From Bacteroidota bacterium (GTDB lineage Bacteria > Bacteroidota > Bacteroidia > Bacteroidales > WCHB1-69), in the NCBI GenBank assembly GCA_029570835.1, contig JAKPTX010000274.1:1-64000 (forward strand): a stretch of 64,000 nt of DNA. The letters run 5' to 3'. The notes beneath the pieces are model-generated. The model had not been told where the DNA came from, did not search any database, and saw nothing but the letters and a program-made list of their open reading frames with translations. The position numbers and the translations under genes are program-made. Below, one piece after another: positions 7,954 to 17,055 of the stretch (positions within the stretch are counted from its first letter, which is position 1; every line of letters begins with the position of its first letter).

Positions 7954-9180
7954 TTAGATTTTTCTGAATGCTAATGTTCCATTATGGCCACCAAATCCTA
8001 AAGAGTTGGAAAGTGCTAAAGTAATATTGGCTTTTCTTGCAGTATGAGGTACATAATCCAAATCACATTCGGGATCCGGATCATTGAGGTTAATAGTGGG
8101 GGATATTATACCATCTTTGAGAGCCAGTACAGAAGCAATAGTTTCGAAACCTCCTGCAGCTCCCAACCCGTGGCCGGTCATTGATTTGCTGGAGCTGATT
8201 AAGATTTGACGTGCTCTTTCTTCGCCAAATGCTGTTTTGATTGCTGCAGTCTCAATTTTATCATTCAATGGCGTACCTGTACCATGTGCATTGATGTAGA
8301 TTAAGTCCTGATCTGTTAAATTAGCTTCTTCAGCAGCTAAACTCATCGCTCTTGCTGCTGATTCTCCACCAGGCATAGGTGCTGTTACGTGGAAAGCATC
8401 ACAAGTGTTACCATATCCACACATCTCTCCATAAATCTTGGCACCTCTCGCTTTGGCGTGCTCATACTCCTCTAATATAACGATTCCGGCACCTTCAGCA
8501 AGTACAAACCCTTGTCTTCTCTTATCAAAAGGAAGAGATGCAGCGTGGGGGTCTGTGGATTTGGATAGTGCTTTCATATTGGCAAATCCACTGATAGCGA
8601 GTGGATGTATCGATGATTCTGATCCCCCCGCAATGATAGCATCAGCATAACCATGCTTAATAGCACGATATGCCTCTCCAATGGAGTGTGTGGCTGTAGC
8701 ACATGCTGTAACAATAGGCAATGTAGGACCTTGAGCATTATGCATTATCGCAACGTTACCGGCTGCAATATTGGAAATTACCATAGGAATAAACAGTGGA
8801 GAAACCCATCTTGGACCATCTTGATACATCTTATTGGATTGATTTACAAAAGTTTCCATTCCTCCAATTCCGGAACCAATATAAACCCCCAAACGTTCAG
8901 GATTAATAGTCAGTTGACTGTCTTCCATAGCTTGTTTGGATGCGATCATAGCATATAAAGTGAAACGGTCCGACCTTCTGATAGTAGAGGGATCAAGACC
9001 ATGTGCTGCAGGATCAAAATCTTTCAATTCACCGGCAACCTTAACTTCAAGATTGCTGGTATCAAACGTTTTGATAAGATCGATACCGGAAACTCCATTT
9101 TTTAGATTATTCCAGAACGTTTCAACGTCATTTCCAATAGGGGAGAGTACTCCCAAACCTGTAATTACAACTCTTTTCAT
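7954..9180 (-). CDS. fabF: Beta-ketoacyl-ACP synthase II FabF
   Basis: A 408-residue condensing enzyme that extends acyl-ACP with malonyl-ACP. The Cys-His-His triad is visible: Cys160 in TACATATHS, His299 in NAHGTGTP and His337 in KSMTGHGLG. The thiolase-fold ends match FabF over the full length. It lies between fabH and fabZ. The usual neighbour acpP is not present: the 81-bp gap to fabH is too short to hold it. Confidence 0.95.
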   Translation of the reverse strand: MKRVVITGLGVLSPIGNDVETFWNNLKNGVSGIDLIKTFDTSNLEVKVAGELKDFDPAAHGLDPSTIRRSDRFTLYAMIASKQAMEDSQLTINPERLGVYIGSGIGGMETFVNQSNKMYQDGPRWVSPLFIPMVISNIAAGNVAIMHNAQGPTLPIVTACATATHSIGEAYRAIKHGYADAIIAGGSESSIHPLAISGFANMKALSKSTDPHAASLPFDKRRQGFVLAEGAGIVILEEYEHAKARGAKIYGEMCGYGNTCDAFHVTAPMPGGESAARAMSLAAEEANLTDQDLIYINAHGTGTPLNDKIETAAIKTAFGEERARQILISSSKSMTGHGLGAAGGFETIASVLALKDGIISPTINLNDPDPECDLDYVPHTARKANITLALSNSLGFGGHNGTLAFRKI

Positions 9181-9261
9181 ATTTATTTATAAAATATTTG
9201 TTAATTGCTTTTCTTTTTTATATTTATATAATAGTTAACGTTATATCTTTCTTTTTATTTT

Positions 9262-10215
9262 TTACCATCTGATTAGTGCTGCTCCGGTACAAAATCCCCC
9301 GCCAAAAGCACTCAACATCAACAGATCATTCTCTTTGATTCTTCCTTCACGATTGATTTCATCAAGTAAAATGGGAATGGAAGCAGAAGAAGTATTTCCA
9401 TATTTGTGGATGTTTCTTGGGAATTTTTCAATGGGTTCTTCCAAAAAGTCACGAATAGTCTCTAAAATTCTGGTATTCGCTTGATGTAATAAGTACAATG
9501 AAACATCATGCGGAGTATATGTAGTTTTCTCAAATACCTTCTTAATATCAGCAATGGATGAGGAAACAGCCAACTTATAAACCTCTTTTCCATTCATAAT
9601 TAATGGGTGGGAAGGTTGTGGAATTTCATTAAATGGATTGGGTTCCATCGCTCTTTCGTAAAAAAGCGGTTCTGTGGCACATGTTGTGTTAAGATGAATG
9701 GCAATTAAATTTTCAGGTGCCTCATTGGTAACAACAACAGCTCCGGCACCATCTCCAAATAAAATACTGGCATCTCTGGCTCTCCAATCCACAAATTTGG
9801 AGGGCTCTTCAGCTGCAATAATTAATATTTTTTGGTATCTTCCGGTTCTAAAGTAGGCATCAACCATGTCAATAGCGTACACAAAACCGGTGCAGGCAAC
9901 ATTGATGTCAATACAAGGACAAGTTGCTCCCAGTTGGCCTTGTACAATAGAACTGAGAGAAGGGGTAACAAAGTTATTAGCTACATTGGAAACAATGATA
10001 AAATCCAAATCTTTTGGACCTATTTGAGCGTTTTCTAGAGCATTTTTTCCCGCTTCTACAGCTAAGTCTAAAATTGTTTCATTTGATAAAATCCTTCGCT
10101 CCTTAATTCCGGTTCGAGTCGTGATCCACTCATCACTAGTGTCCAAAAATTGGGAAAGTGTGTTGTTGGTGACGACTAATGATGGCAATGCACGCCCGGT
10201 TCCTCTAATTTTCAT
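9262..10215 (-). CDS. fabH: Beta-ketoacyl-ACP synthase III FabH
   Basis: A 317-residue initiating condensing enzyme joining an acyl-CoA to malonyl-ACP. The catalytic triad is Cys108 (VACTG), His244 (LLHQAN) and Asn274 (YGNTSS). The N-terminal TSDEWITTRTGI motif around residue 26 is typical of FabH. It is the first gene of fabH-fabF-fabZ. Its promoter was not identified in the 328-bp gap to the divergent gene at 10544. That gap contains a 20-bp-spaced direct repeat, which could be an operator. Confidence 0.95.
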   Translation of the reverse strand: MKIRGTGRALPSLVVTNNTLSQFLDTSDEWITTRTGIKERRILSNETILDLAVEAGKNALENAQIGPKDLDFIIVSNVANNFVTPSLSSIVQGQLGATCPCIDINVACTGFVYAIDMVDAYFRTGRYQKILIIAAEEPSKFVDWRARDASILFGDGAGAVVVTNEAPENLIAIHLNTTCATEPLFYERAMEPNPFNEIPQPSHPLIMNGKEVYKLAVSSSIADIKKVFEKTTYTPHDVSLYLLHQANTRILETIRDFLEEPIEKFPRNIHKYGNTSSASIPILLDEINREGRIKENDLLMLSAFGGGFCTGAALIRW

Positions 10216-10362
10216 ACTCTATATTAAGTTGAATTGATAACTTGGTTAATTGACGCAATTCAATCTCCTTTTAATCTCAAATTGCAACTGCAAAAAAACT
10301 ACAAATATTAATAAATCTTAAAATAGTTGATATTTAAGATGCTTAAATTATATGAATTGGGT

Positions 10363-10400
10363 TATTTAGGGGTAAAATTCTCTATTTAGGGGTGAAATTT
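10363..10400 (+). promoter_or_regulatory. Two direct repeats spaced 20 bp (possible operator)
   Basis: TATTTAGGGGTAAAATTC (10363-10380) recurs as TATTTAGGGGTGAAATTT (10383-10400). The two copies are two helical turns apart, in the divergent gap between fabH and the MurL-like gene. The rest of the 10216-10543 gap shows only one -7 element and no gene. Confidence 0.4.
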
Positions 10401-10515
10401 AATCACACACTCATTTGAACCCTGATAAATTGTTCTATTTTTTTTCATTTGAGCCATATAAAATGGCTTTATAGCTATTATTCTTTGAAAGGGGTTTTAA
10501 TTTAAATAAAATTTG

Positions 10516-10523
10516 TACTTTTG
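10516..10523 (+). promoter_or_regulatory. -7 promoter element for the MurL-like gene
   Basis: TACTTTTG matches TAnnTTTG exactly, 20 nt before the ATG at 10544. A TTTG at 10484-10487 lies upstream, but its 28-nt spacing is longer than usual. Confidence 0.55.
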
Positions 10524-10543
10524 TCTGCTTTATTTATAAAGAA

Positions 10544-11818
10544 ATGAGTCAACAAATTTCCTCGAAATGGACACAATTAAGAAAAACTTATCCGGTTTTT
10601 CATTATGATTCATTTCATTATTTTTGGAAAGAGGATCATATTGAAATCCAGTTTCAATTCCGAACTCAAGAACTGGTTTATAAACCCTCAATGATTGTAA
10701 AATACGGTAATTATTTGTCTCCCGGAATAAAAAATAGACAGCTCGATTCTTTTATATTTAAGATAGGTATGATTGAGCTGATTAGTTATTGGAAAGCAAC
10801 AGCCTCTCCGCTGGTTCATGTTCATCCGGCCCAACTCTCTATTTTAGAACAAAATTGGTGGAAAAAGCTCTATTTCAAAGGTTTATCGGAATATTTTTAT
10901 CAAAATGGCATCGAAACCAATTTGGAAGAGTTTCTTTCATTTTCTTTTGATACGGATGCACCTCATACCGCTCAATTTGATTATCCTCATGTTCTTTCTT
11001 CATCTTCTGTAATAGTACCAATAGGGGGGGGCAAGGATTCAGTTGTTACACTCGAACAGTTGCGCTCCTCTCGGGAAATTATACCATTAATTATTAACCC
11101 CCGAGGTGCTACGCTCGATTGTGCTAGAGTAGCAGGATTTGATTCTTTGGAGCAAATTTTTATTATTGAACGGGAAATAGATCCTTTACTGTTGAAAGTC
11201 AATTCAAAAGGTTATTTGAATGGACATACTCCATTTTCAGCTATGCTGGCTTTTTATACTGTTTTGGCAGCATATCTGACTCAAACACGCGATATTGCAT
11301 TGTCCAATGAGTCAAGTGCAAATGAAGCAACTATTGTAGGTACAGAGGTCAATCACCAATATTCAAAATCGTTGGAATTTGAAAGAGATTTTCAATATTA
11401 TGTCACTCATTTCATGAATGATTGTGCTCATTATTATAGTCATTTGAGACTCTATTCCGAATTACAAATTGCCCAATTCTTTGCTCAGTATGATCAATAT
11501 CATGCCGTGTTTAGAAGCTGTAACGCCGGAAGTAAAGAAAATATATGGTGTTGTAACTGCTCAAAATGTTTGTTTGCATACATTATTCTCTCTCCATTTA
11601 TTGAAGATGAAAAAATGATCCGAATCTTTGGTGAAGATCTGTTGGATAAAGAGAGTTTAGTACACTACTTTGATCAGTTGGTAGGGTGGGAGGCTACAAA
11701 ACCTTTTGAGTGTGTTGGGACTGTGGAAGAGGTGAATCAGGCAATACAAATGATGCTGGACTCTCGCAAAGATAAAAAATTGATTCAAAGATATATAGAA
11801 AATAATAACTTAAATTGA
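10544..11818 (+). CDS. PP-loop ATP pyrophosphatase-type protein, MurL-like (candidate UDP-MurNAc-L-Ala-L-Glu epimerase)
   Basis: A 424-residue soluble protein. A PP-loop GGGKDS sits at residues 161-166. It is followed by SNESSANE (254-261), VNHQYSKSLEFE (269-280) and a cysteine cluster at C326, C336, C337, C339 and C342 (WCCNCSKC). An N-terminal domain of about 150 residues precedes the PP-loop. This architecture resembles MurL of Xanthomonas, which uses ATP to epimerise the terminal L-Glu of UDP-MurNAc-L-Ala-L-Glu. It also resembles QueC-like PP-loop enzymes more distantly. The three PP-loop glycines are encoded by a run of eight G (11024-11031). Murein genes nearby support the MurL reading, but the assignment rests on motif memory. 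The next gene starts 5 bp downstream. Confidence 0.6.
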   Translation: MSQQISSKWTQLRKTYPVFHYDSFHYFWKEDHIEIQFQFRTQELVYKPSMIVKYGNYLSPGIKNRQLDSFIFKIGMIELISYWKATASPLVHVHPAQLSILEQNWWKKLYFKGLSEYFYQNGIETNLEEFLSFSFDTDAPHTAQFDYPHVLSSSSVIVPIGGGKDSVVTLEQLRSSREIIPLIINPRGATLDCARVAGFDSLEQIFIIEREIDPLLLKVNSKGYLNGHTPFSAMLAFYTVLAAYLTQTRDIALSNESSANEATIVGTEVNHQYSKSLEFERDFQYYVTHFMNDCAHYYSHLRLYSELQIAQFFAQYDQYHAVFRSCNAGSKENIWCCNCSKCLFAYIILSPFIEDEKMIRIFGEDLLDKESLVHYFDQLVGWEATKPFECVGTVEEVNQAIQMMLDSRKDKKLIQRYIENNNLN

Positions 11819-11823
11819 AATTT

Positions 11824-12696
11824 ATGAAACCCACATTGTTGATTTTGGCAGCCGGTATGGGCAGTCGTTATGGTGGTTTAAAGCAACTTGATATGTTAGG
11901 ACCCAATAACGAAACAATTATGGATTACTCTGTTGATGATGCTATTCAAGCTGGTTTCGGAAAGGTTGTTTTTGTGATCCGTAAGCACATGGAACAAGAC
12001 TTTGATCGATTGATCCTCTCAAAATATAGATCTAAAATAGAAGTGGGAGTGGTTTATCAGGAATTGGATTGCCTTCCGGAAGGATTTACTCCCGATCCTG
12101 AAAGAGAAAAACCTTATGGAACGGCACATGCTATTTTGATGGCCAAAAATGCAATTAAAGAGCCTTTCGCTGTAATTAATGCAGACGATTTCTACGGGAA
12201 AAACGCCTTCGAAACAATGGCACAATTCTTATCTCAACCACAAAATGAATCGATTCCCCGATTCGCTATGATTGGTTATCAGTTGAAAAATACATTGTCT
12301 CCATTTGGGACTGTTTCTCGTGGAGTGTGTAAAACTAACGATCAGGGAGAGTTAGTCCAAATAACTGAAATGACCAAGATTAAACAAGTTGAGGAAAAGA
12401 TTTATAATCTGGCAGATGAAAATAACCCCGTTGCTTTAACCGGGAATGAGCCTGTATCTATGAATTTTTGGGGATTTACTCCCCCTATATTTCAATTCTT
12501 AGAAGATCAATTCGTAGAATTTCTGACGGATAACGAGGATAGCCTTAAAGCTGAATTTCCAATTCCTTCTGTCGTTGACCGATTGATTAAAAATAAGCGG
12601 GCAAAAGTGACAGTTTTGGATTGTTCAGCAATCTGGTTTGGGGTTACCTACCAGGAGGATAAACCATACGTAATGGAGCAGTTAAGAAAACTATAA
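11824..12696 (+). CDS. Sugar-phosphate nucleotidyltransferase family protein
   Basis: A 290-residue protein with an N-terminal Rossmann-type NTP-transferase domain. It has the signature LAAGMGSRYGGLKQ near residues 8-21 and the metal-site region NADDFYG near 120. Such enzymes activate a sugar phosphate with an NTP, but the substrate is not evident. I chose the ATG at 11824, five bases after the preceding stop. A TTG at 11815 would add MKF and overlap that gene. The stop overlaps the truA start (TAATG), so the gene belongs to a MurL-like/NTase/truA operon. Confidence 0.8.
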   Translation: MKPTLLILAAGMGSRYGGLKQLDMLGPNNETIMDYSVDDAIQAGFGKVVFVIRKHMEQDFDRLILSKYRSKIEVGVVYQELDCLPEGFTPDPEREKPYGTAHAILMAKNAIKEPFAVINADDFYGKNAFETMAQFLSQPQNESIPRFAMIGYQLKNTLSPFGTVSRGVCKTNDQGELVQITEMTKIKQVEEKIYNLADENNPVALTGNEPVSMNFWGFTPPIFQFLEDQFVEFLTDNEDSLKAEFPIPSVVDRLIKNKRAKVTVLDCSAIWFGVTYQEDKPYVMEQLRKL

Positions 12697-13439
12697 TGAG
12701 ATATTTTATTCAGTTGAGCTATAAGGGTGCTCCCTTCGTAGGATGGCAGATACAGCCCAATGGGGTTTCGGTTCAGGCGCTCCTGGAAGAGGGTTTGCAG
12801 GTCATGCTCAAAGAACCGATCTCTCTGGTGGGTTGCGGGAGAACTGATGCAGGTGTGAATGCTTGTCGTTTTTTTGCCCATTTTGATTCAGATCTCATTA
12901 TTGATGATCAGAATTATCCCTTTTTAATCTCAAAACTGAATAGTTGGCTCCCGACTGAAATCGCTGTTGCAAAACTTTTTCTTGTTCCGGACGATCTTCA
13001 TGCTCGTTTTAGCGCAATAGAACGTACTTATCTCTATTTTGTAGATACACAAAAAGATCCTTTTACAACCGATCGTGCTTATCGGGTTTACAAACCGCTG
13101 GATCTGGAAAAGATGAATCAGGCAGCACAATTGTTGTTGCAAACATCTGATTTTACCAGTTTTTCAAAGCTGCATACACAGGTGAATAATAATTTTTGTT
13201 CTGTTACCTATGCTCATTGGGAACAGATTGATAATCAACTGATATTTAGGATAACGGCTAATCGTTTTCTAAGAAATATGGTACGTTCTATCGTGGGTAC
13301 TCTGTTGATGGTCGGAGAAGGAAAGATCGATTTAGAGCAGTTTCAAGAAATTATTGATGCCAAAGATCGCTCTAAAGCAGGAAAATCAGTCCCTGCTCAT
13401 GCACTTTTTTTGGAAAATGTGCGTTATAATATGATCTAA
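12696..13439 (+). CDS. truA: tRNA pseudouridine(38-40) synthase TruA
   Basis: A 247-residue enzyme that isomerises uridines 38-40 in the tRNA anticodon arm. The catalytic Asp lies in GCGRTDAGVNA (about residues 47-57). The second conserved region, RNMVRSIVGTLLMVG, is at about 193-207. Length and order match TruA. The ATG overlaps the stop of the preceding gene by one base, which implies translational coupling. Confidence 0.95.
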   Translation: MRYFIQLSYKGAPFVGWQIQPNGVSVQALLEEGLQVMLKEPISLVGCGRTDAGVNACRFFAHFDSDLIIDDQNYPFLISKLNSWLPTEIAVAKLFLVPDDLHARFSAIERTYLYFVDTQKDPFTTDRAYRVYKPLDLEKMNQAAQLLLQTSDFTSFSKLHTQVNNNFCSVTYAHWEQIDNQLIFRITANRFLRNMVRSIVGTLLMVGEGKIDLEQFQEIIDAKDRSKAGKSVPAHALFLENVRYNMI

Positions 13440-13461
13440 ATTCATTTTGATAATCTTTGAT

Positions 13462-14856
13462 ATGAAGAGATATTTTTATTTAATCGTTATATTGTTGATA
13501 ACTCTGTTTTTTACGAGTTGTAGACCGGAGCAATTTGGAGACACTCCTCTTGTATTTTCAACGACTGAGGTAACATTTGATACCGTTTTTACAACTGTAG
13601 GATCTACAATTCAATCTTTTACTGTACACAATCCTTCCCACACTTCGGTTAAAACAGATATTCGTTTGGGCGGAGGAAATCAATCTTACTACAGTATTAA
13701 TGTAGATGGTGAACCCGGAATTTACTTTAAAGATGTGATTATTCCACCAAAGGATTCTATCTATATTTTTGTGAAAGTAACGATCAATCCGGGGAATGTC
13801 AACAATCCTTTTTTAGTAACTGATTCTATTGAATTTATCACAATAAGTGGAAAACAATCTGTCCAATTGATTGCTTATGGTCAGGATGCTAATTTTATAG
13901 TGGCTGATTCAGGTCCCGACCATTTAAGATATAAAGTGGTTGCCGGTGCACATGAAGAGGTTATTTGGACTAAAGAGAAGCCTTATGTAGTTTACGGCTG
14001 GGCTGTGGTTGATTCATTAGGTACTTTAAAGATTGAACCGGGAACAAAGATCTATTTTCACGCCAATTCAGGACTGTGGGTTTATCGGTATGGGCATCTT
14101 GAGGCAGTAGGAAGTGTGGATGAACCTATTCTCTTCAGAAGTGATCGCCTGGATGAGTGGTTTGATTCCGATTTTACACAATGGAGCAGAATTTGGATTA
14201 TGGAAGGAAATCGGGATAATCTGATTGATCATGCCATTGTAACTAATTCTTATGTGGGTATCCAAATGGAAGGATTTTCAGAATATACTTCCAATAAAAC
14301 CATCATTTCCAATACAATTATTAAAAATAATCAAAATAGTTCCGTGATTGCTCGCTGGGCTAATTTTGACATGGTAAACTGTGTTGTAACACAAACCGGT
14401 GGCTGTTGTTTGCAGTTAGAAGTAGGGAAGTGGAGGATAGTTAACTCCACTTTAGCTAATTATGCCGCCGTGGGAAGAGATACTACCCATCCCGTGGTAT
14501 ATGTGTCTAATAAAAGTTCATTTGATTTGCAATCATACCATTCTGAAGCCTATTTTGAAAATACAATTATTGATGGTAGTTTCAGAAGAGAACTAAGAGA
14601 GTATAAGTCTCCCGAATATCAGTTAAATACACTTTATAAAAACTGTATGATTAGGATACCCAATTCATTACCCTCATTTGTACAAGTTATTTTGAATCAA
14701 AATCCTCAGTTTAAAGATCGTACAGAATTAGATTTTAGACTCAAAAGTAATTCTCCTGCTATTGATGCCGGAGTTCCTAACGGTGTTCTTTTTGACATCC
14801 TCGGAAATCCGCGCGTTGGTATTCCCGATATTGGTGCTTATGAGTTTACGGAATAA
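13462..14856 (+). CDS. Surface lipoprotein with right-handed beta-helix domain
   Basis: A 464-residue lipoprotein starting MKRYFYLIV with lipobox FFTSC. A TTG at 13447 would give five extra residues, but the ATG at 13462 starts the signal peptide cleanly. Residues 20-150 look like an immunoglobulin-like, DUF1573-type region. The rest is parallel beta-helix material: repeated N-x-I/V turns with motifs such as ISNTIIKNN and IVNSTLANYA. It ends in the common DIGAYEF tail of such proteins. It is probably exported to the outer membrane. Ligand or enzymatic activity is unknown. Confidence 0.75.
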   Translation: MKRYFYLIVILLITLFFTSCRPEQFGDTPLVFSTTEVTFDTVFTTVGSTIQSFTVHNPSHTSVKTDIRLGGGNQSYYSINVDGEPGIYFKDVIIPPKDSIYIFVKVTINPGNVNNPFLVTDSIEFITISGKQSVQLIAYGQDANFIVADSGPDHLRYKVVAGAHEEVIWTKEKPYVVYGWAVVDSLGTLKIEPGTKIYFHANSGLWVYRYGHLEAVGSVDEPILFRSDRLDEWFDSDFTQWSRIWIMEGNRDNLIDHAIVTNSYVGIQMEGFSEYTSNKTIISNTIIKNNQNSSVIARWANFDMVNCVVTQTGGCCLQLEVGKWRIVNSTLANYAAVGRDTTHPVVYVSNKSSFDLQSYHSEAYFENTIIDGSFRRELREYKSPEYQLNTLYKNCMIRIPNSLPSFVQVILNQNPQFKDRTELDFRLKSNSPAIDAGVPNGVLFDILGNPRVGIPDIGAYEFTE

Positions 14857-14898
14857 AAAAAACTAACAACCTTTTGATCAAACAAAAAGTTGTTAGTT
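14854..14898 (-). terminator. Rho-independent terminator after the M3 peptidase gene
   Basis: AACTAACAAC (14861-14870) pairs with GTTGTTAGTT (14889-14898), a 10-bp stem. On the minus strand it is followed by eight T. It lies between convergent genes, and the plus direction lacks a T-run. Confidence 0.8.
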
Positions 14899-14921
14899 CT
14901 TAAGTTATCGGGACCCTATTT

Positions 14922-17036
14922 TTATTTTAATCCTCTGTTCTTAAGTAAGGGCTCAATAGATGGTTCTTTTCCTCTAAATGCGATATAAAGTTCCATCGGT
15001 GGTACGGTATTCCCTTTCTTCAAAATATTTTCTTTGTATAATTTAGCAGTTGTAGGATCAAAAATTCCATTCTCTTTAAAAGCTTCAAAAGCGTCATTGT
15101 CTAACACTGCAGACCATGTATAAGAGTAGTATTGAGAGTCGTATGATCCACCAAAAATATGTAGGAAATATGCACTACTATGACGGGCAATAATCTCAGG
15201 AATTAAACCGATACTAGTTAAATAATTACGTTCAAATTGAGGAAGTTCAATTTTTGTAGGTTCAGTAATGGTATGATATTTCATATCCAGGAAGGAAGAA
15301 GCAATCAATTCGGTGTTGATAAATCCTTGACCATAATTGGAGGCTGCATTGAGTTTTTGAATTAACTCATCAGGAATAACTTCACCGGTTTGGTAGTGTT
15401 TTGCGTACATTTTTAATACTTCGGGTTCACTTGCCCAATGTTCAAATATTTGAGATGGTAATTCAACAAAATCACGTGCAACATTAGTTCCTGAAAGTGA
15501 ACGATACTTGCAATCGGTTAACATACCATGTAATCCATGTCCAAATTCGTGGAAGAAGGTTTCTGTTTGGTCAAAAGTAAGTAAGGAAGGGGAGTCAGCA
15601 GTAGGTTTTGCACTATTCAATACCAATGAAACAATCGGGATCACTTTTTCCCCCTCTTTGGTGTACCATTGTTCACGGAAATTGGTCATCCAGGCACCAC
15701 TACGTTTACTTTCTCTTGGATAATAGTCCATATATAAAATAGCAATTACTTCCCCATTTTCTTTCACTTCATAAGCTTCAGCATCAGGATGGTATAATGG
15801 TAACTCTTTATTTAGCTCAAAAGTAATACCAAAAAGTTTATTGGAAACCGCAAAGATTCCATTTTTAACATTTTCAAGAGAGAAGTATTGACTTACTATG
15901 TCTTGATCTAAGTCATACTTTTCTTTGCGGACTTTTTCACTATAGTATCTGTAATCCCAAGGTTCAACTTTAAAGTTTTTACCCTCTTTTTTAATCATTT
16001 TTTCAAATTCAGCAACCTCTTGTTTTGATTTTTCTATTGCAGGTTCCCAAACTTGAGCTAAAAGATCCATAACAGCATCAGGATCTTGAGCCATGTTGGC
16101 TTCCAAAACAAAGTCAGAGTGTGTTTTATAACCCATGATCTCAGCTCTTTCCAGTCTAAGATTAACCATCTCATTGATAATGAGTGAGTTGTCGTAAGGT
16201 CCTGACAAACAACGACCGGTTAAGCCATCCCACATCTCTTTCCTCAAATCCCTGTCATGGCAATATTGAAGTAAAGGTTCCCAGCTTGGAAGTTGAATAG
16301 TGAAAACGTATTTCCCTTTTGTTGCAGGATCAGCTTCACCTAGTTCTAAAGCTGCTGCAATAGCATTGGCAGGCATTCCATCCAAACGTTTGACATCATC
16401 AACAACTAATTTGAACTCATTAGATGCTTTGAGTACATTGTTCCCAAATTGCAAGCGTAATGAAGCTAATCTCTCATTGATTTCTCTAAAACGCTCTTGT
16501 TTTTCAGCAGGAACATTGGCACCACCACGTACAAATGATTTGTAGGTTTCTTCCAATAAGCGAAGTTGTACAGGATCCAGGTTCATTCCTTCTCTTTGGT
16601 CATAAACAGTTTTAATTCTTTCAAAAAGTTTGACATTCAATGAGATATCATCACTGTGTTTTGTAACTAGAGGAGTTATTTTCTCGGAAAGAGCTTCTAA
16701 TTCAGGAGAATTCACTGCTTCAGTTAAATTAAAAAATACAAGAGATACTTTGTACAAAAGAGCTCCACTATATTCCAAAGCTTCAATTGTGTTTTCAAAC
16801 GTGGGTTTTTCCTTGTTATTACAAATCGCATCAATCTCTTCTAATTGCTGTCTGATACCTTCTTCAAAAGCAGGTAAGTAGTGTTCATTTTTAATTTTGT
16901 CAAAAGGGGGAACACCATAAGGAGTGTCCCATTCTGTTACAAATGGATTGTCTTTCAATGCCTCATTTTCTTTTTTCTTGCATGCACTGAAAAGAATAAT
17001 TGTTGCTAAAGCAATCATTGTTAATGTTTGTTTCAT
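14922..17036 (-). CDS. dcp: M3-family peptidyl-dipeptidase (Dcp-like) lipoprotein
   Basis: A 704-residue zinc metallopeptidase. Lipobox LFSAC (Cys19) anchors it as a lipoprotein. The zinc motif HEFGH lies at 496-500, followed by GLHG as in M3 oligopeptidases/Dcp. It should trim dipeptides from the C-terminus of peptides in the periplasm or at the membrane. It is the last gene of a run with the T9SS protein (19 bp upstream) and the alkaline phosphatase. A terminator follows. Confidence 0.9.
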   Translation of the reverse strand: MKQTLTMIALATIILFSACKKKENEALKDNPFVTEWDTPYGVPPFDKIKNEHYLPAFEEGIRQQLEEIDAICNNKEKPTFENTIEALEYSGALLYKVSLVFFNLTEAVNSPELEALSEKITPLVTKHSDDISLNVKLFERIKTVYDQREGMNLDPVQLRLLEETYKSFVRGGANVPAEKQERFREINERLASLRLQFGNNVLKASNEFKLVVDDVKRLDGMPANAIAAALELGEADPATKGKYVFTIQLPSWEPLLQYCHDRDLRKEMWDGLTGRCLSGPYDNSLIINEMVNLRLERAEIMGYKTHSDFVLEANMAQDPDAVMDLLAQVWEPAIEKSKQEVAEFEKMIKKEGKNFKVEPWDYRYYSEKVRKEKYDLDQDIVSQYFSLENVKNGIFAVSNKLFGITFELNKELPLYHPDAEAYEVKENGEVIAILYMDYYPRESKRSGAWMTNFREQWYTKEGEKVIPIVSLVLNSAKPTADSPSLLTFDQTETFFHEFGHGLHGMLTDCKYRSLSGTNVARDFVELPSQIFEHWASEPEVLKMYAKHYQTGEVIPDELIQKLNAASNYGQGFINTELIASSFLDMKYHTITEPTKIELPQFERNYLTSIGLIPEIIARHSSAYFLHIFGGSYDSQYYSYTWSAVLDNDAFEAFKENGIFDPTTAKLYKENILKKGNTVPPMELYIAFRGKEPSIEPLLKNRGLK

Positions 17037-17055
17037 AAGTTAAGTAGTTTTATGG

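Noticed and set aside
8653-8958. Plus-strand frame of 101 codons
   Set aside because: It is antisense to fabF, whose catalytic motifs are intact. There is no promoter or family.
9181-9261. acpP between fabH and fabF
   Set aside because: The gap is only 81 bp and has no DSL phosphopantetheine motif.
10340-10390. 16-codon frame in the fabH upstream gap
   Set aside because: It has no SD and its sequence is explained by the direct repeat.
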